Positions 8,789-19,268 are shown, counted from the first letter of the stretch. The stretch is 64,000 bases of DNA from Microbacterium aurum (GCF_016907815.1 NZ_JAFBCQ010000001.1:3100001-3164000); one strand, 5' to 3'. Notes: generated by a model from the sequence alone, not told the origin. Translations and numbers: made by a program.

Positions 8789-9738
8789 GTCGCGTGCTGA
8801 TCACCGGCGGCGCGGGGTTCCTCGGCGGTCACGTCGCAGTAGCCCTCGCCGCCCGCGACGACGTCGAGGCCGTCATCGCGGGCGACGTGCGCGCGCCCCG
8901 GCATCCGGTCGCCGGCGTCGTCTACGGGGAATGCGACGTCACGCGGGCGAGCACCCTCGAACCGCTGCTGCGCCGGCACGCGATCGACGTCGTCGTGCAC
9001 CTCGCGGCGATCGTGAACCCGGGCCGCGACCACGAGCGAGAGTACCGCGTCGACGTCGACGGGTCGCGGCACGTGCTCGAGGCGTGCGTGGCGGCCGGCG
9101 TACGGCGGATCTTCGTGTCGTCGTCCGGCGCGGCATACGGGTACCACGCCGACAACCCGGAATGGCTGCGCGAGAGCGACCCCGTCCGCGGCAACGACGA
9201 GTTCGCGTATGCGAAGCACAAGCGGCTCGTGGAGGAGATGCTCGCGGAGTACCGCGGCGCGCATCCCAACCTGGAGCAGGTCGTGTTCCGCATCGGGACG
9301 ATCCTCGGGCCCAGCGTGCAGAACCAGATCACGGCGCTGTGGGACGGTCGCCGCATCCTGGCGGTGCGCGGCGCGGACTCGCCGTTCGTCTTCGTGTGGG
9401 TGGACGACGTCGCCGCCGCGATGGCGCGCGCGGCGACCGACGGGCCGGCGGGTATCTACAACGTCGCCGGCGACGGACGCGTGACGGTCGTCGAGATCGC
9501 GGCCCGCCTGGGCAAGCCGGTGGTGCGCGTCCCGGCATCCGTTCTGGGTTTCGCGCTGCGGGTCGGTCGGGCGCTGCGCCTGACGCCGTACGGCCCCGAG
9601 CAGGTGCGGTTCCTGCGCTACCGGCCGGTGCTCGACAACACCGCGCTGAAGCGCGACTTCGGCTACACCCCCGCGCTCACCTCTCGCGAAGCCTTCGAGG
9701 CCTACCTCGCCGCCCACCCGGGCGTCGCCCGCCGCTGA
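8785..9738 (+). CDS. NAD-dependent epimerase/dehydratase (extended SDR)
   Basis: This 317-residue protein has the extended short-chain dehydrogenase fold. The NAD-binding loop is TGGAGFLGG at 7-15 and the catalytic YxxxK is present in FAYAKHKRL. A serine-rich VSSSGAAYG precedes it, as expected for the catalytic Ser/Thr. The substrate is probably a nucleotide sugar or a related ketone or alcohol, and it cannot be specified further. The ATG at 8785 overlaps the pseudogene stop (ATGA). The frame is open further upstream, but the Rossmann motif fixes this start. Confidence 0.85.
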   Translation: MSRVLITGGAGFLGGHVAVALAARDDVEAVIAGDVRAPRHPVAGVVYGECDVTRASTLEPLLRRHAIDVVVHLAAIVNPGRDHEREYRVDVDGSRHVLEACVAAGVRRIFVSSSGAAYGYHADNPEWLRESDPVRGNDEFAYAKHKRLVEEMLAEYRGAHPNLEQVVFRIGTILGPSVQNQITALWDGRRILAVRGADSPFVFVWVDDVAAAMARAATDGPAGIYNVAGDGRVTVVEIAARLGKPVVRVPASVLGFALRVGRALRLTPYGPEQVRFLRYRPVLDNTALKRDFGYTPALTSREAFEAYLAAHPGVARR

Positions 9739-9769
9739 GCCGCCCCGTCGGGGGTGGTACGGTCCGCGA

Positions 9770-9845
9770 AAACTCCACGGAACCGCGCCAGAACTGCGCT
9801 TCGCCGCGCCCGGGGACCGGAAACAGGCACAGATCCGTGGAGTTT
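9770..9845. repeat. Palindromic element E1a, left of DUF559 gene 1
   Basis: Arm AAACTCCACGGA (9770-9781) and its reverse complement TCCGTGGAGTTT (9834-9845) enclose a 52-nt GC-rich interior. A second copy with the same arms lies right after the DUF559 gene at 10787-10864. The right interior halves share CAGATCCGTGGAGTTTC and a nearby GGGG-CCG segment, so the two are copies in the same orientation. Confidence 0.85.
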
Positions 9846-9948
9846 CTGCGACGCCATCCCCCTCTCCCCAATCGGCGACGTCGCCGAACTGTCCACCGAT
9901 CGGCCACCGCCGCGTCCGCACGGATCGCTCATCCGCTGCGATGGTGTC
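9846..9948 (+). promoter_or_regulatory. Conserved leader of DUF559 gene 1
   Basis: The region holds CCCAATCGG, then TCGCCGAACTGTCCAC and ATCGGCC. The leader of the second DUF559 gene (minus strand from 28511, continued past the IS) has CACAATCGGGAG, TCGCGAGCTGTCCAC and TTCGGCC in the same order. Conservation of non-coding sequence between two diverged paralogs suggests a shared promoter or binding site. No clear -10 hexamer is visible. Confidence 0.55.
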
Positions 9949-10785
9949 ATGGCCGACGCAACCTCCATCCTGATGACGAGCACGCTCACCACCGCACTCC
10001 TGGCGATGAGCGGCATTTCCGGGCACCGATTACGGCAGCTCGTCGCGGCGGGCGCGCTCATTCGCCTCCGAAACGGGCGGTATGTCCCTGAGGGGACGCC
10101 GCCACCGCTCATCGACGCCGGCCGATGGGGAGGCAGGCTCGACTGTGTGTCGCTACTCGCATCGCTGGGAGTGTTCGTCAGCGAATGCGCCGGAGTGCAC
10201 CTGCAGTTCGAACCGGGCACGACGCGGCTGCCGCCACGTCCTCGGCACGTGCACGCACATTGGCGCAAGCTCGCGCTTCCTCGGGAGGCTCTGACGACGG
10301 ACATCGTGACGGCGCTGGCACAGGCCTGCAGGTGCCAGGGGCCGCGCGAGGCGGTCGCGACGCTCGACAGTGCCTGGCACCTCGGCCTGGTGGACGAAGC
10401 CGGCATCGCGGAGGTCTTCGCGCTGCTGCCGCGGCGCTACCAGGGGTTGCGAGGTCTCCTGGATGCGCGGAGCGAGTCGGGAGTCGAGTCCCTGATGCGG
10501 CTCATCCTTCGAACCCTGGGCGCGGACATCCAGGTTCAGGTGCAGATCGATGGGGTGGGACGGGTCGACTTCGTCGTCGACGGCTGGCTGATCGTGGAGT
10601 GCGACAGTCGCGCGCATCACGAGGGCTGGGATATCCAGCGCCGCGACCGCCGACGCGATCTCGCGGCCGCCGTGCGCGGCTACACGACTGTCCGGCCGCT
10701 CGCCGAGGACATTCTGTTCCACCGGGGTGAGGTGGTGCGTGACGTCGCCGCGATCCTCGCCCACGGTCGCCCCTCCAGTCGGTGA
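9949..10785 (+). CDS. AbiEi-like HTH plus DUF559 (Vsr-like endonuclease fold) protein, paralog 1
   Basis: This protein has 278 residues. Residues 10-75 look like the N-terminal winged-helix region of AbiEi-type antitoxins (SGHRLRQLVAAGALIRLRNG). The C-terminal 100 residues carry the DUF559 endonuclease-like pattern: Glu180 in SGVESLMRL, Asp207 in RVDFVVDGW, Glu217 and Asp219 in IVECDSRAHH, with His223-His224. These match the acidic core of PD-(D/E)XK-type nucleases; activity is not shown. The paralog at 27594-28439 is alignable throughout. The TGA is followed by one base and then palindrome E1b. The ATG at 9949 is chosen over upstream codons because the open frame before it runs through the palindrome. 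Confidence 0.75.
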   Translation: MADATSILMTSTLTTALLAMSGISGHRLRQLVAAGALIRLRNGRYVPEGTPPPLIDAGRWGGRLDCVSLLASLGVFVSECAGVHLQFEPGTTRLPPRPRHVHAHWRKLALPREALTTDIVTALAQACRCQGPREAVATLDSAWHLGLVDEAGIAEVFALLPRRYQGLRGLLDARSESGVESLMRLILRTLGADIQVQVQIDGVGRVDFVVDGWLIVECDSRAHHEGWDIQRRDRRRDLAAAVRGYTTVRPLAEDILFHRGEVVRDVAAILAHGRPSSR

Positions 10786-10786
10786 C

Positions 10787-10864
10787 GAAACTCCACGGAT
10801 CCGTGCCCGTGGCCGGCCGGAGCGGCCGCCTGGGGCCGTTCTCGCACCAGATCCGTGGAGTTTC
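10787..10864. repeat. Palindromic element E1b, directly after DUF559 gene 1
   Basis: The perfect 14-bp inverted repeat GAAACTCCACGGAT (10787-10800) and ATCCGTGGAGTTTC (10851-10864) encloses 50 nt of GC-rich sequence that is itself partly self-complementary. It starts one base after the DUF559 stop. As RNA it would form a long hairpin at the 3' end of the message. Confidence 0.88.
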
Positions 10865-10903
10865 GGCGGCGCAAACGCGGCCACGACCCCGCCGAGCCGC
10901 CGG

Positions 10904-12019
10904 TCAGCCGCCGAAGCCCTCGCCGATGAGCTCGATGAGCTCCTCGCGCTCCTCGACCGACAGGAACGCGCCCGCGGCGGCGTTCAGCTGGAACGCCTCG
11001 AGGTCCTCCAGCCGGTAGTCGAACGTCTCGGCCAGCAGGGCGAGCTCGCGGGTGAGCGAGGTCCGGCTCATCGTGCGGTTGTCGACGTTGACCGTCACGG
11101 CGAAGCCGAGTTGGTACAGCAGGTCGAAGGGGTGGTCCTCCAGCGTGGTGCCCCACCGGGCGATGGCGCCGGTCTGCAGGTTCGACGACGGCGAGAGTTC
11201 CAGCGGGATCTCCCGGTCGCGCACCCAGCGGGCCAGGTCGCCGAAGGTCACGAGCACCTCGTCGCCCTTCTGCTGCACGACGTCGAGGTCCTCCGCGATG
11301 CGCACACCGTGGCCGAGCCGCAGCGCGCGCCCGTCGATGAGCGCGGAACGGATGCTGTCGAGCCCGGCCGCCTCGCCGGCGTGCACCGTCACGGGGAAGA
11401 AGTGCGTCGCGAGGTAGTCGAACGCAACGCGGTGGTTCGAGGCGGGGAAGCCGTCCTCGGGCCCCGCGATGTCGAACCCGACGGCGCCGCGACCGCGGTA
11501 CGCGACGGCGAGCTCGGCGATCTCCAGCGAACGGTCGGTGTGGCGCATCGCCGTGATGAGCTGGCCGACGCGGATGTCGCGCCCGGTGCCGTCGACCGCG
11601 TCTTCACCCTCCTCGATGCCCTCCTGCACGGCTTCGACCGCCTCCTCCAGCGACAGTCCGCGGGCGAGGTGCTGCTCGGGCGCCCAGCGCACTTCCCCGT
11701 AGATGACGCCGTCGGCGGCGAGGTCCTCGACGAACTCCTTCGCGACGCGGCGCAGTCCGTCGGCGGACTGCATGACCGCGGTGGTGAGATCGAACGTCTT
11801 CAGGTACTCCACGAGCGAGCCCGAGTCGCTCTGATCCTCGAACCAGTCCGCGAGGTCGTCGGCGGTCTCCGCCGGCACCTCCAGCCCGATCTCGTCGGCG
11901 AGCTCGAGGATCGTCTGCGGGCGCAGTGCCCCGTCGAGGTGGTCGTGCAACGACACCTTCGGCAGAGAGCGGATCGAGACGCCGTCGAGCTTCGCGTCGC
12001 CGTGCTGATCGATGGCCAT
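10904..12019 (-). CDS. add: Adenosine deaminase
   Basis: This cytoplasmic zinc enzyme converts adenosine and deoxyadenosine to inosine and deoxyinosine. It has 371 residues. Metal ligands His25 and His27 lie in VSLHDHLDGAL. The catalytic region is VTVHAGEA, and the substrate segment is LELSPSSNLQTGAI. The late metal/aspartate motif appears as VNVDNRTMS, the form found in actinobacterial enzymes. GAGGAG stands about 6 nt before the ATG. It is the last gene of the minus-strand nucleoside operon and feeds inosine to salvage. Confidence 0.95.
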   Translation of the reverse strand: MAIDQHGDAKLDGVSIRSLPKVSLHDHLDGALRPQTILELADEIGLEVPAETADDLADWFEDQSDSGSLVEYLKTFDLTTAVMQSADGLRRVAKEFVEDLAADGVIYGEVRWAPEQHLARGLSLEEAVEAVQEGIEEGEDAVDGTGRDIRVGQLITAMRHTDRSLEIAELAVAYRGRGAVGFDIAGPEDGFPASNHRVAFDYLATHFFPVTVHAGEAAGLDSIRSALIDGRALRLGHGVRIAEDLDVVQQKGDEVLVTFGDLARWVRDREIPLELSPSSNLQTGAIARWGTTLEDHPFDLLYQLGFAVTVNVDNRTMSRTSLTRELALLAETFDYRLEDLEAFQLNAAAGAFLSVEEREELIELIGEGFGG

Positions 12020-12032
12020 GGGGTGCTCCTCG

Positions 12033-12073
12033 GGTGGATGCAGGTGGATGCGAGGTGGATGCGGGGTGGATGC
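12033..12073. repeat. Short GGTGGATGC microrepeat between deoA and add
   Basis: Four near-contiguous copies of GGTGGATGC occupy most of the 57-nt gap between the deoA stop and the add start. Copy number may vary between strains and could tune add translation, but nothing shows this. Confidence 0.7.
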
Positions 12074-12076
12074 AGG

Positions 12077-13369
12077 TCAGGCGGTGATGCGCTCGCGCAC
12101 CAGCGGGGCGGATGCCGGGGCGTCGGCCCCGATCTCCCACGCACCCTCGAGGGCGTCGAGGGCACGGTCGAAGCGCTTGTCATCATCGGCGAGCAGGGTG
12201 AACAGCGGCTGACCGGCCGTGACGGCCGCACCGGGCTTGACGTGCAGGTCGATGCCCGCGGCGTGCACGACCGGGTCCTGCGCACGGGCGCGCCCGGCGC
12301 CCAGCCGCCACGCCGCGACGCCGAATGGCAGCGCGTCCATGCGGGTCAGGATGCCGTCGCCGGCGGCCGTGACCGTGTGGGTCTCCCGCGGGGTGGGCAG
12401 GGCCGCGTCGGGGTCGCCATCCTGCGCGCGGATCATCTCGCGCCACGCGTCCATCGCACGGCCGTCCTGCAGGGCGGCCTCGACGTCGGCATCGGGCTGC
12501 CCGGCGAGCGCGAGCATCTCGCGGGCGAGGGCGACCGTCAGCTCGACGACGTCGGCGGGGCCGCCGCCGGCGAGCACCTCGACCGATTCACGCACCTCGT
12601 TGGCGTTGCCGATCGCGAGACCCAGCGGGGTGTTCATGTCGGTGAGGAGCGCCGTCGTCGCGACGCCCGAGTCGGTCCCGAGCGCGACCATCGTGCGGGC
12701 GAGCTCGCGGGCGCGGTCGATGTCCTGCATGAACGCGCCGGACCCGAACTTCACGTCGAGGACGAGCGCGTCGGTGCCCTCCGCGATCTTCTTCGACATG
12801 ATGCTCGACGCGATCAGCGGGATCGCCTCGACCGTCCCGGTGACGTCGCGGAGCGCATACAACCGCTTGTCGGCCGGGGCGAGACCCGATCCGGCCGCGC
12901 AGATGACCGCGCCGACCCCCTGCAGCTGCGCGAACATCTCCTCGTTGGACAGCGCGGCACGCCACCCCGGAATGGACTCGAGCTTGTCGAGCGTTCCGCC
13001 GGTGTGTCCGAGTCCGCGGCCGGACAGCTGCGGGACCGCGACGCCGAAGGAGGCCACGAGCGGCGCCAGCGGCAGGGTGATCTTGTCGCCGACACCGCCG
13101 GTGGAGTGCTTGTCGACGGTGCGCTTGCCGAGCGAGGAGAAGCTCATCCGCTCCCCCGACGCGATCATCGCGTCGGTCATGACGCGGATCTCGTCGCGGG
13201 TCATGCCGTTCAGCAGCACCGCCATGGCGAACGCCGCCATCTGCGAATCGGCGACGTACTCGCGGGTGTAGGCGTCGATCATCCAACGCAGCGCCTCTTC
13301 GGGCACCTCGCCCTTGTCGCGCTTGATGCGGATGACGTCGACCGCGTCGAACGCTTCGACGGAGGTCAT
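12077..13369 (-). CDS. deoA: Thymidine phosphorylase
   Basis: This enzyme splits thymidine and deoxyuridine with phosphate to the base and deoxyribose 1-phosphate. It has 430 residues, normal for the family. The signature region reads SGRGLGHTGGTLDKLESI. The phosphate site is KHSTGGVGDK and the substrate helix includes KKIAEGTDALVLDVKFGSG. The start at 13369 is fixed by the family N-terminus VEAFDAVDVIRIKRDKGEV and by a 4-nt overlap with the cdd stop. The frame is open further upstream over cdd. Confidence 0.96.
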   Translation of the reverse strand: MTSVEAFDAVDVIRIKRDKGEVPEEALRWMIDAYTREYVADSQMAAFAMAVLLNGMTRDEIRVMTDAMIASGERMSFSSLGKRTVDKHSTGGVGDKITLPLAPLVASFGVAVPQLSGRGLGHTGGTLDKLESIPGWRAALSNEEMFAQLQGVGAVICAAGSGLAPADKRLYALRDVTGTVEAIPLIASSIMSKKIAEGTDALVLDVKFGSGAFMQDIDRARELARTMVALGTDSGVATTALLTDMNTPLGLAIGNANEVRESVEVLAGGGPADVVELTVALAREMLALAGQPDADVEAALQDGRAMDAWREMIRAQDGDPDAALPTPRETHTVTAAGDGILTRMDALPFGVAAWRLGAGRARAQDPVVHAAGIDLHVKPGAAVTAGQPLFTLLADDDKRFDRALDALEGAWEIGADAPASAPLVRERITA

Positions 13370-13764
13370 CGCGCCGCCTCCAGATCGCGCGGGCCGAAGG
13401 CGTCCGGCAGCACCTCGTCGATCGTGCGGATGCCGGAGACGGTCTCGAGCAGCATCCCCGGCAAGGCGAACTCGTACAGCAGCTGACGGCAGCGCCCGCA
13501 CGGCATGATCGTCTGGCCGTCGTTGTTCACGCAGACGAAGGCGACGAGCTCGCCCCCGCCGGACATGTGCAGGTCGCCGACGAGCGCGCATTCCGCGCAC
13601 AGGCCGACGCCGTACGAGGCGTTCTCGACGTTGCAGCCCGACACGATTCGGCCGTCGCTGACGAGCGCGGCAGCCCCGACGCGGTAGCGCGAGTACGGCG
13701 CGTACGCACGCTGCATGGCGTCGGTGGCGACGGCGCGCAGCTCGTCCCAGTCGATGTCGGTCAT
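13366..13764 (-). CDS. cdd: Cytidine deaminase
   Basis: This zinc enzyme of 132 residues deaminates cytidine and deoxycytidine. Zinc and catalytic residues are Cys56 and Glu58 in LCAECAL and Cys89/Cys92 in PCGRCRQLLYEF. It sits between the second permease gene and deoA, so deamination and phosphorolysis directly follow import. The stop overlaps the deoA start. Confidence 0.96.
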   Translation of the reverse strand: MTDIDWDELRAVATDAMQRAYAPYSRYRVGAAALVSDGRIVSGCNVENASYGVGLCAECALVGDLHMSGGGELVAFVCVNNDGQTIMPCGRCRQLLYEFALPGMLLETVSGIRTIDEVLPDAFGPRDLEAAR

Positions 13765-13771
13765 CTGGCGT

Positions 13772-15070
13772 TCACTCCTTGATATACGGCTTGCCGGATG
13801 CCGCGGGCCCGCGGATCTGGCCGGCGAAGCCGGCCACGGCGAGGATCGTCACGACGTACGGCAGCATGAGCATGAACTCGCTCGGCACCGGCGTCTTCAG
13901 CACCGTCAGCAGGTTCTGCAGGTTGGTGGCGAATCCGAACAGCAGAGCGGCGAAGGTCGCGCGGATCGGGTCCCAGCGACCGAAGATGACGGCGGCGAGG
14001 GCGATGAAGCCGAGCCCGGCCGTCATGTCCTTGCCGAACTGCGGCACCGACACGAGCGTGAAGTAGGCGCCGCCGATGCCGGCGATCGCACCGGCGAGCG
14101 TGACGTTCCAGAACCGCGACGTGTTGACCTTGATGCCGACGGTGTCGGCGGCCTGGGGGTGCTCGCCGACGGCGCGCAGGCGCAGTCCCCAGCGGGTGCG
14201 GTACAGCCCCCAGGCGACGAGCGCGACGGCGATGAACATGAGGTAGACGATGAAGGTCTGGTTGAACAGCACCGGCCCGACGATGGGGATCTCGCTGAGG
14301 AGCGGGATCTGGATGCGGCCGAAGCGTTCCGGCTGGTTCAGCTGCTGTTCGTTGGGGACGAGCAGCGCGCCGTAGAGGAAGCCGGTGAGGCCTGTCACGA
14401 GGACGTTCAGCACGACACCGACGATGACCTGGTCGACGAGGTACTTGATCGCAAACGCGGCGAGCACGAAGGCCACCAGCACGCCGCCGACCATGGCGCC
14501 GATGAGGCCGACGAACGGGTTGCCGGTGATGCTCGACAGCAGCGCCGCCGAGAAAGCGCCGAGCAGCAGCTGACCCTCGATGGCGACGTTGACGACGCCG
14601 ACCCGCTCGCCGATGACGCCGCCGAGCGCACCGAAGACGAGCGGCACCGACAGCGACACCGCGCCGAACAGCAGGCTCGACACGGGCACGAGGCCGTCGG
14701 CGGCGGCCCACACCAGGAACGCGAACACGCCCAGGATGCCGAAGGCGATCGTGAGCCACAGCGGCTGGCGGCGGTACGACCACGCGAGCCAGAACGCCCA
14801 CACCGTGAGCAGCGCGAGAACCGCCAGCAGCACCCAGCAGGTCACCGCGGTGGGGAGCGCCACGTTGGGCAGCGCGAAGGACTGCGAGGGATCGCCGAGC
14901 CGGAACGTCGACGTGCCATCGCGCGGGACGAACAGCACGATCGCCCCCAGCAGCACCGTGAGCACGGCCAGGACGATGGGCGCCTTGAAGTGGCGCTCCT
15001 TGACGACGGCGAGCTGGATCGTGCCGTCGCTGCGCTCGACCTGCGTCGCGTCGGGGAGCGAGGTGCTCAT
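13772..15070 (-). CDS. ABC nucleoside transporter permease (second subunit)
   Basis: This integral membrane subunit of the BMP/simple-sugar ABC importer family has 432 residues and about ten hydrophobic segments. The family core is seen in GGVIGERVGVVNVAIEGQLL and the coupling loop RTRWGLRLRAVGEHPQAADT. Compared with shorter homologs it has an N-terminal extension of about 110 residues with extra membrane spans before that core. The start at 15070 overlaps the stop of the first permease. Import of nucleosides is inferred from the co-transcribed cdd, deoA and add. Confidence 0.9.
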   Translation of the reverse strand: MSTSLPDATQVERSDGTIQLAVVKERHFKAPIVLAVLTVLLGAIVLFVPRDGTSTFRLGDPSQSFALPNVALPTAVTCWVLLAVLALLTVWAFWLAWSYRRQPLWLTIAFGILGVFAFLVWAAADGLVPVSSLLFGAVSLSVPLVFGALGGVIGERVGVVNVAIEGQLLLGAFSAALLSSITGNPFVGLIGAMVGGVLVAFVLAAFAIKYLVDQVIVGVVLNVLVTGLTGFLYGALLVPNEQQLNQPERFGRIQIPLLSEIPIVGPVLFNQTFIVYLMFIAVALVAWGLYRTRWGLRLRAVGEHPQAADTVGIKVNTSRFWNVTLAGAIAGIGGAYFTLVSVPQFGKDMTAGLGFIALAAVIFGRWDPIRATFAALLFGFATNLQNLLTVLKTPVPSEFMLMLPYVVTILAVAGFAGQIRGPAASGKPYIKE

Positions 15071-16376
15071 GCGGTCACCGCCTTCTTCGCCGCCTTGGCG
15101 CGCGCCTTGGCGGCCTTCTCGGCGTCGGTCTTGGGCAGGAAGAAGACCGCGCGCAGCAGCGGCGGCGCGGCGATGAACAGCACGATCAGCGACTGCACGA
15201 CCAGCACGATGTCGACCGGGATGCCCTGAGCCTGCATCGAGAACGAGCCCGCCTTGAGCGCCCCGAACAGGATGCCGGCGGCGAAGGTGCCCCAGGCGCG
15301 GCTGCGGCCGAGGAGGGCCACGGTGATCGCGTCGAAGCCGATGCCGGCGTCGATCGTCGCGCCGAAGCCGGTCGTGACGTTGCCCTGGATCTGGTTCATG
15401 GCCGCAAGGCCCGCCAGACCCCCCGCGAACAGCATCGCGTAGAGGTAGATGCGCTGGACGCTGATGCCGGCGGCGCGCGCCGCGTGCGGGTTCTCTCCCA
15501 CGGCCCGCAGGCGCAGACCGAGGCTTGAGCGCTCGATGACCCACCAGACCACGACGGTCGCGACGACGACGACGACGAAGCCCCAGTCCAGCGCAGGGAA
15601 GCGCGGGCCGAGGAGGTCGGGGAACTGCGCACTGGCCGGGGTGGGCGCGGTCTGCGGCTGGTTGTTGCCGGGCATCTGCAGCAGGCCGGGCGTCCGCAGC
15701 ATCCACAGCAGCAGGTAGTACGCGACGTAGTTGAGCATGATCGTCAGGATCACCTCGTGCGCGCCGGTCTTGGCCTTCAGCAGCCCCACGAGCCCGCCCC
15801 ACAGCGCGCCACCGGCGATGCCGATCACGAGGGTGAGCGGCAGGTGGATCCACATCGGCAGGTCGAGGTTGAAGGCGAACAGTCCGGCGAACATCGCCGC
15901 GATGAGCATCTGTCCGCGCGCGCCGATGTTGAACAGGCCGGTGCGGAAGGCCAGCGCGACGCCGAGTCCGGCGGCGATGAGCGGCGCCGCGAACCCGAGC
16001 GAGTTCGTCAGCGGCCGGATCTGGGCGGCGAAGTCGTTCCCTCGCGGGTTGAACACCGCGCCCCGGAACAGTGCTTCGTAGCCGCCGATGACCGCGTTCC
16101 AGATCGCGACGAGCGTGTCGCCGGGACGCGCGAAGAAGTAGCCGGCCGCGGCCTGCACCTCCTTGTTGGTCGATGCGATCAGCACTCCGCCGACGATCAT
16201 CGCCAGAACGATGGCGAGCACGGTGGTCATCGCGCTGCCGCGCATCAGCTCGCGCAGGAAGATCCCGGAGCGGGTCGGCGCGGGGTCCTCCCCCGTGAGC
16301 GGCCCGCTCGCGCGCGGCAGCTGCTCGTCGTCCGCGGGCGTGTGCGCCGCGTCGGGGGCGCCGGGTGTGATTCCGC

Positions 16377-16380
<4 letters not shown>
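15067..16380 (-). CDS. ABC nucleoside transporter permease (first subunit)
   Basis: This protein has 437 residues with a hydrophilic N-terminal tail of about 45 residues and roughly nine membrane segments. Family motifs are GLFNIGARGQMLIAAM and LGLRLRAVGENPHAARAAGI. The C-terminal tail is lysine/alanine rich. The start at 16380 overlaps the stop of the ATPase gene by 4 nt. It would pair with the second permease to form the channel. Confidence 0.92.
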
Positions 16381-17891
<1,511 letters not shown>

Positions 17892-17926
17892 ATCAGCACC
17901 CTATCCGGATGGTTTTCAGGTGGGCA

Positions 17927-18005
17927 CCCCCGCGCGGCGGAGCCGCACGGGGGTCGGCAGGACGGCACTCGGGGCGAGCAGCGCGCGGCTGCCCGCCCCG
18001 AGTGC
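17927..18005 (-). terminator. Two hairpins between the lipoprotein and ATPase genes
   Basis: ACCCCCG near 17927 pairs with CGGGGGT near 17954. GCACTCGGGGCG (17965-17976) pairs perfectly with CGCCCCGAGTGC (17994-18005). They lie inside the operon just after the lipoprotein stop. They probably act as an attenuator or mRNA-stabilising structure that gives excess binding protein. Confidence 0.6.
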
Positions 18006-18018
18006 GGATCGGAGAGGA

Positions 18019-19140
18019 TCAGGAGGTGGCCGGCGAGTTCGCCGACTCCACCGTGATCTCGCCCGAGATGATCTGCTCCTGCAGTGCGGCCAGCTCGTCC
18101 GTGAGACCCGCCGGCAGCTTCGACTCGAAGTCGTGGAAGCTCGAGAGCTTGACACCCTCGTTCTTCAGCGTGCCCACGTACGGGGTCGGGTCGAACTCGC
18201 CCTTGGAGGCGGCCATGGTCGCGTCGTAGACGGCGACGTCGATCGCCTTCATGATCGAGACCAGCGTGATGTCGGTGACCGAGGGGTCGGCGACGGCGAG
18301 GTCTTTGTCCACGCCGAGGATCAGCGTGTCCTTGCCGCTGTCGGCGATGGCCGCGGCCGCGCTCTTGTAGATCGGGCCGCCGACGGGCAGCAGCACGTCG
18401 ACACCCTGGTCGAGCACGCCCTGCGCGGTCTGCTTGGCGGTGTCGTTGGCGTCGAAGCCGCCGGTGAACGAGCCCTCCTGCGTCGCGACGTCCCAGCCGA
18501 AGACCTGGACGTCGGCGCCCTTGTCCTCGTTGTACTTCTCGACGCCGAGCTGGTAGCCGTCCATGAACACGGCGACCGACGGGATCTGCATGCCGCCGAA
18601 GGTGCCGACCTTGTTCACGCCCGCCTGGGCCGACCATGCCGCCGCGGCGTAGCCGCCGAGGTACGCGGCTTCGGCGGTGTTGAAGACGAGCGGCTTGATG
18701 TTCGGCGCGTCGGTCTTGCCGTCGAAGTCCGTGTCGGCGTAGTCGTCGATGATCGCGAAGTTCAGGTCGGGATTGGCGTTGGCCGCCTCGACCGTCGCGG
18801 CGCTGAGCTTGAAGCCGACCGAGATGATCAGCGAGCAGCCCTCGGCGACGGCCTGCTCCATGTTCGGCGCGTAGTCGTTGTCGTTCGTCGACTCGAACTC
18901 GAGCGGGGTGACGCCCAACTCGCTCGCGGCCTTGTCCATGCCGTCCTTGGCGGACTCGTTGAACGACTTGTCGTTCCAGCCGCCCGCGTCGGAGATCAGG
19001 CAGGGCAGGAAGTCGGCAGCGCCGGCGTCACCCGAACCGGTCGGGTTCGCTTCGGGGGCCGAGCCGCAGCCGGCCAGGGCGATGAGGAGCCCGGCCGCGG
19101 CAGTGATGCCGGCGAGCTTCTTGGTGGTCGAGATGGTCAA
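18019..19140 (-). CDS. BMP-family nucleoside-binding lipoprotein
   Basis: This extracellular substrate-binding lipoprotein has 373 residues. The signal sequence ends in a lipobox, LIALAGC, with lipidated Cys25. The mature part has the BMP/Med fold signs: CLISDAGGWNDKSFNESAKDG, then IISVGFKL, IIDDYADTD and GGFDANDTAKQ. No ATG fits. A TTG at 19140 lies about 5 nt after GGAGG and starts just before the positively charged KK, so it is chosen. As first gene of the minus-strand operon it would capture nucleosides for the transporter behind it. Confidence 0.92.
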   Translation of the reverse strand: MTISTTKKLAGITAAAGLLIALAGCGSAPEANPTGSGDAGAADFLPCLISDAGGWNDKSFNESAKDGMDKAASELGVTPLEFESTNDNDYAPNMEQAVAEGCSLIISVGFKLSAATVEAANANPDLNFAIIDDYADTDFDGKTDAPNIKPLVFNTAEAAYLGGYAAAAWSAQAGVNKVGTFGGMQIPSVAVFMDGYQLGVEKYNEDKGADVQVFGWDVATQEGSFTGGFDANDTAKQTAQGVLDQGVDVLLPVGGPIYKSAAAAIADSGKDTLILGVDKDLAVADPSVTDITLVSIMKAIDVAVYDATMAASKGEFDPTPYVGTLKNEGVKLSSFHDFESKLPAGLTDELAALQEQIISGEITVESANSPATS

Positions 19141-19268
19141 TGCAGCCTCCACATTGATAGACCCGCGGATCTCGCGGGCGCACGCATCGAAGTTACCCAC
19201 TGTGACGCGGGACTTGCACCCGTCAGGCAGAGGTCGGTGCGAATGGTTACAAAGACGCAATCATCCGG

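Noticed and set aside
9754..9948. Earlier start codon at 9754 for DUF559 gene 1
   Set aside because: The extra 65 residues would be translated from palindrome E1a and the conserved leader; the paralog aligns from the 9949 start.
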